Source: Coriobacteriia bacterium (GTDB taxonomy: Bacteria > Actinomycetota > Coriobacteriia > Coriobacteriales > UBA8131). Taken from it: 34,917 nucleotides of DNA. The DNA is taken from assembly GCA_009783245.1 (NCBI GenBank), contig WRHL01000011.1, forward strand, positions 1 through 34,917. Reading direction: 5' to 3'. A model generated the notes under the pieces. That model ran no database searches. It was not told where the DNA came from and saw only the letters and a list, made by a program, of their open reading frames with translations. The position numbers were made by a program, and so were the translations under genes. Numbering within the stretch: the first letter of the stretch is position 1; the number at the start of each line of letters is the position of its first letter. Below are positions 24,541-30,178 of this stretch, in pieces.

Positions 24541-25476
24541 TCAGAGTTCAAGTTGCTCGAAATCAGTGATGAGCATGGTGTTGTTAACAGCTTGTAGCTG
24601 GTAGATGAAGATGGTCTTATGCGCGACGGGCCAACCGCTGGATTCTCCGTCAGTGCGGAGTGTGTAATTGGCTTGCACAATGAGGTAGTAGTTGGGGCCG
24701 TTGTGAAGGATCTCCCCAAAGGCCAGACGGTGGTATTCGATCTGTGAATCCGGAGCCAGGTTGGCGAGCTTAACCCGCGCCTTACTACCAAAGGCGATTG
24801 TGGAGAATATTGCCGGATCACCGGAGTTGAGGTAGTTGACCAAGGTGGCGTTGAAAGCCAGGGTCTGCCGGACAATCAGCTCATCATAGAGAAGAACGGG
24901 TCCCTGCGAGGAAGAAGCCTCCTGAAAGAGGTTGTTCTCGATAGGCTTGAGGCTGGAGAGGTCGATGAAGCCGATGTCTGTGCCGTTGAGGCTGGCAAAG
25001 CTGAGATCGGTGTCAAAGCCGATGGTGGAGATGTTCCTTTGCGGGTCGGCATCAAGCTGATTGGAGATGAGCGCGAAGGGATCCGTATGCGGAGGCATGT
25101 CTGCGGTGGCTGTGTTGGCGCCCTGCAACTGCCAGAGACCCAGGATAGCGAAGTCGAAGACGAGAAGGACAAGGAAGAGCCCCAGCAAAAACCGCCTGGA
25201 GAAGCGTTGTGAACGGTGACGGCGGGCTTTCTTTAGCCTTGTGGTAGGCCGCCTTTCAGCTGGACGTGTCGCTCGCGAAGTGCGCGCCGCGAGTGTGGGG
25301 CGCTGCGTTTGCCTGGTGCGTGAGTTGTGTGCCGATTGCGTGGCGGACCTGGCGCTGGCGCCGTTTGAACGTATGGATGAGGTGCGGGTACTGCGAGCCG
25401 AAGAAGGGATAGTTTCCCGGGCTCCCCTGACAGGTGGCATAGTCCACCTAGCTTGAAATATCGCCTGCGCCCCCAT
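24541..25476 (-). CDS. Single-pass membrane protein, paralogue of 2653 gene
   Basis: 311-aa protein of unknown function. The N-terminal 95 residues are strongly basic and Ser/Arg/Thr-rich, probably cytoplasmic and disordered. A membrane helix follows at about 97-116 (LLGLFLVLLVFDFAILGLW) and then an extracellular domain of about 195 residues. That domain is homologous to the one encoded at 2653-3606: shared pattern ISNQL / ISSQL, a G-F/Y-I-x-x-x-x-x-x-L-x-P-x-x-N-N segment, AFNA, and the C-terminal DFEQLEL versus EIEQIKL. GAGGA lies a few bases before the ATG at 25476. It points toward the two lipoprotein genes (convergent with them), with only 47 bp between the ends. It may work with the surface proteins, but nothing in the sequence proves this. 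Confidence 0.75.
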   Translation of the reverse strand: MGAQAIFQARWTMPPVRGARETIPSSARSTRTSSIRSNGASARSATQSAHNSRTRQTQRPTLAARTSRATRPAERRPTTRLKKARRHRSQRFSRRFLLGLFLVLLVFDFAILGLWQLQGANTATADMPPHTDPFALISNQLDADPQRNISTIGFDTDLSFASLNGTDIGFIDLSSLKPIENNLFQEASSSQGPVLLYDELIVRQTLAFNATLVNYLNSGDPAIFSTIAFGSKARVKLANLAPDSQIEYHRLAFGEILHNGPNYYLIVQANYTLRTDGESSGWPVAHKTIFIYQLQAVNNTMLITDFEQLEL

Positions 25477-25587
25477 GATTCCTCACCGAACAGGAAATAG
25501 CTGAAAGACATACTATTTCACTTGTGATAGTAGCAGAGGAAGGCCGTATCCGCAATATGTTGCGGTATTAGAGGGACAAAAGGAGCG

Positions 25588-25664
25588 GTGTAAGACAGAA
25601 TAGGGACGGTTCTTTTTTGGCCTTTCATAGGCCACAATAGAACCGTCGCCATTCTGTCTTACAC
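25588..25664. repeat. Long palindromic core element
   Basis: Arms of 26 bp (starting GTGTAAGACAGAATAGGGAC) match with two mismatches. The centre holds a second small inverted repeat GGCCT/AGGCC. The GGGACGGTT core links it to the family, but the outer arms (GTGTAAGACAGAAT) are unique to this site. It sits between two divergent genes. Confidence 0.75.
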
Positions 25665-25690
25665 AGCCTTACACAGCTCAAAAACAGTGC

Positions 25691-25719
25691 TTGCGTCGAA
25701 CAGGCGTTCGGTGTATAGT
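25691..25719 (+). promoter_or_regulatory. SOS promoter with LexA box
   Basis: The -35-like TTGCGT (25691-25696) and -10 TATAGT (25714-25719) are separated by 17 nt. Lying over the spacer is TCGAACAGGCGTTCGG (25696-25711), matching the Gram-positive/actinobacterial LexA operator pattern TCGAAC-N4-GTTCGA at all but the last base. LexA bound here would block RNA polymerase directly. Confidence 0.8.
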
Positions 25720-25768
25720 AGTGCAAACAAATGTTCGACTTTAAGAAAGGTAGCTGGGAGGAGTCAGG

Positions 25769-25909
25769 ATGAGAGAGGCATTGCGTAGCGAGAGTTCCCG
25801 CGGCATCACCCTGCAGGGGGTCACTTTTGGGCAGAAGCTCTTCTCCTCAACGGTTGCCGGTGTGATAACTGTTCTCCTGGTTGTCATCCCAAGTCTCTTC
25901 AGCGTATAG
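25769..25909 (+). CDS. 46-aa SOS-controlled membrane peptide
   Basis: A small gene directly downstream of the LexA-box promoter. GGGAGGAG lies 5 nt before the ATG at 25769, which is ideal spacing. The product starts MREALRSESSRGITLQG and has a single hydrophobic helix at about residues 26-45 (STVAGVITVLLVVIPSLFSV) reaching almost to the C-terminus. The N-terminal half is polar and basic, so N-in topology is likely. Known LexA-controlled peptides with one membrane helix are either division inhibitors (SidA of Caulobacter, YneA of Bacillus, DivS/ChiZ-type in Actinobacteria) or depolarising toxins (TisB). I see no specific sequence match to any of these, so the function is inferred from promoter and topology only. 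It is followed by nrdR and dut on the same strand, whose products act in nucleotide supply. Confidence 0.7.
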   Translation: MREALRSESSRGITLQGVTFGQKLFSSTVAGVITVLLVVIPSLFSV

Positions 25910-25924
25910 AGCCTCTCAGTTGAT

Positions 25925-25940
25925 ACACAAGATATAGTGT
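25925..25940 (+). promoter_or_regulatory. Candidate NrdR box before nrdR
   Basis: ACACAAGATATAGTGT matches the NrdR-box consensus (ACACWATATATWGTGT) at all but one position. It overlaps a TATAGT hexamer and sits 37 bp before the nrdR start, so it could give autoregulation. Only one box is visible; NrdR sites usually occur as pairs. Confidence 0.5.
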
Positions 25941-25976
25941 GGTACCCTCATGAAGACGACAAGAAATGGGGGTCCG

Positions 25977-26423
25977 ATGCGCTGTATATCCTGTGGTTAC
26001 CTCGAATCAAAGGTTGTGGATTCCCGGCCATCTGAGGATGGCTCTTCCATCCGTAGGAGGCGGGAGTGCCTTAAATGCGGTAAGCGCTTCACAACCTATG
26101 AGCGACAGAATGAGTCACCTCTGATAGTGATAAAGAATGATAAGAGCTCGGAGCCCTTTGACCGCACCAAGTTATTACGCGGGTTACTTATAGCCACAGC
26201 GAAGCGCGATGTGCCTGCTACTGCGCTGGAGTCTCTGATAGATGACGTAGAGACCGAGATCCGCAACACCATGAAGAACGAGGTCCGCTCCAAGAAGCTT
26301 GGCGAAATGGTCCTTGGACGCCTGCGCGAGATAGATGACGTCGCCTATATCCGTTTTGCTTCTGTGTACCGCGATTTCAAGGACATCGATGAGTTCCAGA
26401 AAGCCCTGAAGGGTATGAATTAG
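25977..26423 (+). CDS. nrdR: Transcriptional repressor NrdR
   Basis: 148-aa NrdR, the zinc-finger/ATP-cone repressor of ribonucleotide reductase genes, which senses ATP/dATP in the cytoplasm. The N-terminal zinc ribbon has Cys3-x2-Cys6 (MRCISC) and Cys31-x2-Cys34 (CLKCGKRFTTYER). The ATP-cone domain covers about 49-139 (PLIVIKNDKSSEPFDRTKL ... VAYIRFASVYRDF). The ATG at 25977 is preferred over the in-frame ATG at 25950 because NrdR proteins begin MRC-x-x-C. It is separated from dut by one base, so the two are surely co-transcribed. A possible NrdR box lies upstream, and the SOS peptide gene precedes it by 67 bp. Confidence 0.96.
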   Translation: MRCISCGYLESKVVDSRPSEDGSSIRRRRECLKCGKRFTTYERQNESPLIVIKNDKSSEPFDRTKLLRGLLIATAKRDVPATALESLIDDVETEIRNTMKNEVRSKKLGEMVLGRLREIDDVAYIRFASVYRDFKDIDEFQKALKGMN

Positions 26424-26424
26424 T

Positions 26425-26871
26425 ATGGCGGATGCCCTGCGGGTCTGTATCCAGCGACTTTACGAGGATATACCCCTTCCTTCCTATGCCTATGAGGGAG
26501 ACGCAGGCCTTGACCTGCGCGCTGCCTGCGACTGTACATTGCCTCCAGGTGGGCGGGCGCCTATCCCAACCGGGATAAAGATCGCCATACCTCAGGGGTA
26601 CGCGGGCTTTGTATTGCCGCGAAGTGGTCTTGCGATCCGCGCGGGCCTTTCGCTGGTGAACACCCCGGGGCTCATAGACAGCCAATTCCGTGGCGAGGTG
26701 ACGGCGCTTGCCATCAACCATGACACAACTGAGTCTATAATTATCAAGAAGGGCGAACGTATCGCCCAGCTTGTCATACTGCCCGTGCCTCAGGTGGAGC
26801 TTGTAGAGAGCGTAGAGCTTGATAAAACCACACGCAACGAGAAGGGCTTTGGCAGTAGCGGCGCAGGATAA
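26425..26871 (+). CDS. dut: Deoxyuridine 5'-triphosphate nucleotidohydrolase
   Basis: 148-aa trimeric-type dUTPase, converting dUTP to dUMP plus pyrophosphate. This keeps uracil out of DNA and supplies dUMP for thymidylate synthesis. All five signature motifs are present: I DAGLDLRA (26-33), II PRSGLA (65-70), III NTPGLIDSQFRGEV (79-92, catalytic Asp85), IV RIAQLVI (112-118) and V RNEKGFGSSG (137-146). Length is normal. The start codon is one base after the nrdR stop, so translation is likely coupled. With nrdR, dgt and the upstream SOS peptide it gives the neighbourhood a dNTP-pool theme. Confidence 0.97.
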   Translation: MADALRVCIQRLYEDIPLPSYAYEGDAGLDLRAACDCTLPPGGRAPIPTGIKIAIPQGYAGFVLPRSGLAIRAGLSLVNTPGLIDSQFRGEVTALAINHDTTESIIIKKGERIAQLVILPVPQVELVESVELDKTTRNEKGFGSSGAG

Positions 26872-26894
26872 CAAGAGGCAAGGAAGTCGGATTC

Positions 26895-28088
26895 ATGGAT
26901 TGGGACGGTTTTTTCAGGGATAACCTCACGCCGGTCATGGCCTATCAGCCTGGTCTGCGTGAAGAGCAGATACGCGAGAAGGTAGAAGTCGATAGCATCT
27001 ACAAGCTCTCCTCCAATGAGAGCCCTCTGCCACCCTTCCCCTCGGCGCTAGCGGCCATACAGGAGAGACTTGCTCTGCTCAACGAGTATCCGGAGGGTTC
27101 CTGCTATCGGCTTGTGCAGCTACTGTCGCAGCATTACGGCATTCCCGCTGAGCAGGTCATAGTGGGCAACGGCTCCAATGAGCTCATCGACCTTATCGCC
27201 ACCACCTGCCTTGAACCGGGCGATAACGTGGTCTATTGCTGGCCCTCCTTTGTGGTCTACCGCTCCAGCGCCCAGATCGCCGGTGCCCAGCGTCGCGAGG
27301 TTCCTCTGGCTGCAGACGGCTCCTTTGACCTTGCTGCCCTTTTGGCGGCTATTGACGAGAAGACCAAGCTGGTCTTTATCTGCACTCCCAACAATCCTAC
27401 GGGTGCGGCAGTAGGGCGGGCGGCGTTCGAGGCATTCCTTGAGCAGGTTCCCAGTCATGTGCTGGTAGTGGTGGACGCTGCCTATGAGGAGTTCCTCGAC
27501 GATGAGCAGGCGGATGGACAGGCGGATGAGCAGGCAGTCAGGCCGGCGGATGGACAGGCGGTCAGGCTGGCGGATGGACAGGCGGTTGGACAGGCGGTCA
27601 GGCTGGCGGATGGACAGGCGGTCAGGCCGCTTGACTACTATGATGGCGTCAGGCCCTATGTGGTACTGCGTACCTTCTCCAAGATCTACGCCCTGGCCGG
27701 GCTGCGTTGCGGCTACGGCTTTGCTCCGGCGCCTCTTGTGGACATGTTGCACAAGGTGCGCGAGCCCTTCAACGTCAACACGCTGTCGCAGGTTGCCGCA
27801 GAGGCCTGCTTTGAGGATATCGCTGAGATACAAAAGCGCGTTGCCTTGAATGCTGCCGGCAAGAAGCAGCTACAGGCCTGCTTTGAAAAGCTGGGACTTG
27901 TGACCTATCCCTCGCAGGCGAACTTCATCTGGGTCGAGGTGCCAGACCCGCCCGCTACCTTTGAAGCCCTGCTGAAAAAGGGGGTCATCGTGCGCCCCTT
28001 CCCCGGTGCACAGGGCCTGCGCGTTGGCATCGGTGACGCCCAAGGCGTTGCCGCGACAATATGCGCCTTCACTGAGCTGTTTGGGTAG
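26895..28088 (+). CDS. hisC: Histidinol-phosphate aminotransferase
   Basis: 397-aa class I/II PLP-dependent aminotransferase of the HisC type. It makes histidinol phosphate from imidazole-acetol phosphate and glutamate; relatives also transaminate aromatic keto acids. Seen: KLSSNESP (37-44), NGSNELI (92-98), NNPTG (166-170), VVDAAYEEF (192-200, with Asp194 for the PLP ring nitrogen) and the PLP lysine Lys263 in TFSKIYALAGLRCGYG. Residues 203-246 are a low-complexity insert (ADGQAVRL units) not expected in HisC, placed between the Asp and Lys motifs; it raises the length above the usual roughly 350-360 aa. AAGGAAG precedes the ATG by 8 nt. It lies between dut and tyrA, so a role in tyrosine/phenylalanine transamination is also plausible. 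Confidence 0.93.
   Translation: MDWDGFFRDNLTPVMAYQPGLREEQIREKVEVDSIYKLSSNESPLPPFPSALAAIQERLALLNEYPEGSCYRLVQLLSQHYGIPAEQVIVGNGSNELIDLIATTCLEPGDNVVYCWPSFVVYRSSAQIAGAQRREVPLAADGSFDLAALLAAIDEKTKLVFICTPNNPTGAAVGRAAFEAFLEQVPSHVLVVVDAAYEEFLDDEQADGQADEQAVRPADGQAVRLADGQAVGQAVRLADGQAVRPLDYYDGVRPYVVLRTFSKIYALAGLRCGYGFAPAPLVDMLHKVREPFNVNTLSQVAAEACFEDIAEIQKRVALNAAGKKQLQACFEKLGLVTYPSQANFIWVEVPDPPATFEALLKKGVIVRPFPGAQGLRVGIGDAQGVAATICAFTELFG
27501..27632 (+). repeat. 24-bp tandem repeat inside hisC
   Basis: Roughly four to five imperfect copies of a 24-bp unit (GCGGATGGACAGGCGGTCAG plus four bases) encode ADGQAVR-L/P. The block is in frame and shows internal shortening (ADGQAVGQAVRL), typical of slippage. 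Confidence 0.85.
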
Positions 28089-28156
28089 GGAGACAGCACC
28101 AGCATCACATCCATTCATCTATACTGTAGTGCAGTAGCATTCACAGGAGGTAGACT

Positions 28157-29389
28157 ATGGTTGAAACCATGGAGTTGGGTGAGGAACGAGGACAGGCTGG
28201 CCTGCCTTTCTCGTCAGTTTTGGTGATTGGCGTGGGGCTTATTGGCGGGTCGGTTGCCGCCGCGCTCAAGGCGCTCGAGGGGGCTCAGCCCTACGTGCGC
28301 GGTGTGGACATCAGCGCGGCCGCCATAGAGGGCGCGCTTTCACGCGGCTATTTGGATGAGGGTGCGGTGCTGGGCGCCGGTGCGGGCGCGGGCAATGCTG
28401 GCGGTTCGAGCAGCGCGGACGCAGACGATAAGCGCATCATCCAGTGGCTTAGCGATGAGACCACGGACCTGGTGGTCCTGGCTACGCCGGTGTCTGGCGC
28501 CGAGGAGTGGTTCGAGCGCCTGGAGACCAGCGGCTACACCGGCGCCATCACCGATGTCGCCTCCACCAAGGGCGTTTTGACCGGGCTGGCCCAACGCATC
28601 CTGTCGCAGCCCGAGCGCTACATCCCTGGGCATCCCATGGCCGGCAGCGAGGTCAACGGCATCGAAGGCGCCCGCGCCACGCTGTTCCAGAACGCGCACT
28701 GGATACTCTGTCCCAACCAGGACTCCGACCCCGACATCTACGCCGGCCTACATGAGCTGGTCACCTCCCTGGGCGCACGTAGCATCAGCCTGCCGCGCGA
28801 GGAGCACGACGAGACCATCGCCGTGGTCAGCCACGTGCCGCATATGGTGGCCAGCGCCCTGGTGAGCCTGGCCGGCTCCTACGCCAAGGACAAGCAGGAG
28901 ATCTTCCGTCTTGCTGCCGGAGGCTTCAAGGACACCACACGCATTGCCGCAGGCTCACCGGAGCTGTGGTGTGGTATAGCGCTGGACAACCGTGAGGCGC
29001 TGGCGCAGGGTCTGGGCGAGATCAAGGAGATTATCGGCGGCATCGAGCTGTCGCTGCACAACGGCAACGCTGTGGAGCTGAAGCGCCTGCTTGCCGAGGC
29101 CGCCCGGCTGCGCTCATCCATACCCGCCACCTGGGTGCCGGACTCGGCGCGCCTGGTGGAGGTGCGCATCCCCATGGCCAACCACACTGGTGTCATCGCG
29201 CAGGTCACCGGCTTTGCCGGCAAGGCCAACTGCAACATCCAGTCCATCAATATCGACCACATCAACGAGGCGACCGCTATCCTTGAGCTCATCTTGACCG
29301 ACGAGGGCGACAAGGGCCGCTTCATGAGCATGCTCATAGACGGCGGCTTCGACGTCAGCTTCCGCCCGCTTGGCTACAACGTGCAGTAG
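28157..29389 (+). CDS. tyrA: Prephenate dehydrogenase with ACT domain
   Basis: 410-aa TyrA: NAD(P)-dependent oxidative decarboxylation of prephenate to 4-hydroxyphenylpyruvate for tyrosine synthesis. The Rossmann motif GVGLIGGS lies at 25-32. DLVVLATPV (104-112), TDVASTKG (132-139), GHPMAGSE (158-165) and SHVPHMVA (225-232) are the substrate-site and catalytic blocks. Residues about 331-405 form an ACT domain (VEVRIPMANHTGVIAQVTGF), the usual site of tyrosine feedback. A Gly/Ala/Ser-rich insert at about 69-92 is longer than in typical homologues. AGGAGG lies 6 nt before the ATG. A TATACT hexamer at 28120-28125 in the 68-bp gap after hisC may be a weak internal promoter. Confidence 0.95.
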   Translation: MVETMELGEERGQAGLPFSSVLVIGVGLIGGSVAAALKALEGAQPYVRGVDISAAAIEGALSRGYLDEGAVLGAGAGAGNAGGSSSADADDKRIIQWLSDETTDLVVLATPVSGAEEWFERLETSGYTGAITDVASTKGVLTGLAQRILSQPERYIPGHPMAGSEVNGIEGARATLFQNAHWILCPNQDSDPDIYAGLHELVTSLGARSISLPREEHDETIAVVSHVPHMVASALVSLAGSYAKDKQEIFRLAAGGFKDTTRIAAGSPELWCGIALDNREALAQGLGEIKEIIGGIELSLHNGNAVELKRLLAEAARLRSSIPATWVPDSARLVEVRIPMANHTGVIAQVTGFAGKANCNIQSINIDHINEATAILELILTDEGDKGRFMSMLIDGGFDVSFRPLGYNVQ

Positions 29390-29410
29390 CTGACGGTAAG
29401 TTTTACGATA

Positions 29411-29446
29411 GCGGGCAGGCAAGCGGGCAGGCAAGAGGGAAGGCAA
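29411..29446. repeat. Three tandem 12-bp repeats
   Basis: GCGGGCAGGCAA occurs twice, followed by the variant GAGGGAAGGCAA, just after the tyrA stop. Non-coding. Confidence 0.75.
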
Positions 29447-29480
29447 GCGGGAGCAGTGCTGCTGCTGCGTTGGGTATTTT

Positions 29481-29523
29481 AGTTGGCTGAAACAGGGGTC
29501 TGAATACCAAGTTTCAGCCAACT
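29481..29523 (+). terminator. Hairpin between tyrA and TA module
   Basis: A perfect 13-bp stem (AGTTGGCTGAAAC and its complement) with a 17-nt loop. It follows tyrA and is preceded by TATTTT. There is no clear T-run downstream, so termination would be weak or in the opposite direction. Confidence 0.45.
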
Positions 29524-29561
29524 ATTGGTTTAGTCAGAAAAGTTACCGGCCATGCTTGTGC

Positions 29562-29583
29562 TATACTTTTGTTTGACAAAAGT
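29562..29583 (+). promoter_or_regulatory. Promoter and candidate operator of TA module
   Basis: A TATACT hexamer (29562-29567) overlaps a perfect 8-bp inverted repeat ACTTTTGT-TTG-ACAAAAGT (29565-29583). It lies 18 bp before the toxin start, the expected position for an autoregulatory site bound by the ribbon-helix-helix antitoxin. Confidence 0.5.
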
Positions 29584-29600
29584 CTGCAAAAGGAGTCCTC

Positions 29601-29864
29601 TTGTTGGAGAAGATTACTGTTCATCCACGCGTTCACCAAAATCATCCAGAGATTGATGAAGAGGATGTTTTGACAGCATGGAGAAACGCAATTGCACTCT
29701 ATCAAAGAAACTACGATCCCCCCGAGTACTTTGCGGCGGCAGGGCTAGATGGAAAAAACAGATTGCTGGAGATGGTAGGAGTTGCGACGGAAGATGGTGG
29801 TATTAGTATCTTTCATGCTATGAAGTTGACCAAAAAGATGCAAGTTGAGCTTGAGATGGCGTAG
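29601..29864 (+). CDS. Putative BrnT/RelE-like toxin
   Basis: 87-aa protein, first gene of a two-gene cassette with a ribbon-helix-helix partner. The pattern is a conserved N-terminal H-x-E-I-x-E-x-D-V, then R-L-L-E-M-V-G-V, then a Gly-Gly turn and I-F-H-A-M-K-x-T-K-K-M. This resembles the strand order of BrnT-type RNase toxins of the RelE superfamily, though I cannot assign the family firmly. The start is TTG (29601, or the adjacent TTG at 29604), with AGGAG 5-8 nt upstream. In-cell role, if correct: mRNA cleavage under stress. The cassette sits between tyrA and aroA, as if inserted into the aromatic block. Confidence 0.6.
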   Translation: MLEKITVHPRVHQNHPEIDEEDVLTAWRNAIALYQRNYDPPEYFAAAGLDGKNRLLEMVGVATEDGGISIFHAMKLTKKMQVELEMA

Positions 29865-29879
29865 AACGGAGTGATGGCG

Positions 29880-30158
29880 ATGGAAATCAGGACAAAGAGT
29901 GGTCTATTATTGACCGACGAAATGATAAATGAACTGGGAGAAGCCTGTGAGCGCGGGGAGTATCCGGGAACACGCGGGAAGGCCATTATTCCAGGCCCCA
30001 TGGGACGACCCCCGCTCTTTGCTGGAGAAGATCTTGTCACGGTTGCATTTAAGGTTCCTCGCTCTCGTCGTGATCTTTTAGATAGACAAGCTGAAAAAGA
30101 GCACAAAACACGCTCGCAACTCATGCGAAGCATTCTCGATGACGCGCTTGTTTCCTGA
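29880..30158 (+). CDS. Ribbon-helix-helix antitoxin
   Basis: 92-aa protein following the putative toxin by 15 bp. The N-terminal half (to about residue 47, GPMGRPPLF) probably wraps the toxin. The C-terminal half (LVTVAFKVPRSRRDLLDRQA ... SQLMRSILDDAL) is a ribbon-helix-helix DNA-binding fold with a beta strand followed by two helices. The ATG at 29880 is chosen for its GGAG at 8-nt spacing; GTG 29871 and ATG 29874 are in frame. Toxin-before-antitoxin order with the DNA-binding domain at the C-terminus resembles brnTA-like modules. It likely represses its own promoter through the inverted repeat at 29565-29583. Confidence 0.75.
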   Translation: MEIRTKSGLLLTDEMINELGEACERGEYPGTRGKAIIPGPMGRPPLFAGEDLVTVAFKVPRSRRDLLDRQAEKEHKTRSQLMRSILDDALVS

Positions 30159-30178
30159 GGGGGGGGTTGGCGCCAGTG

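Noticed and set aside
27120-27833. Minus-strand 237-codon frame opposite hisC
   Set aside because: It is antisense to conserved HisC motifs and its repetitive part is the complement of the 24-bp repeat.
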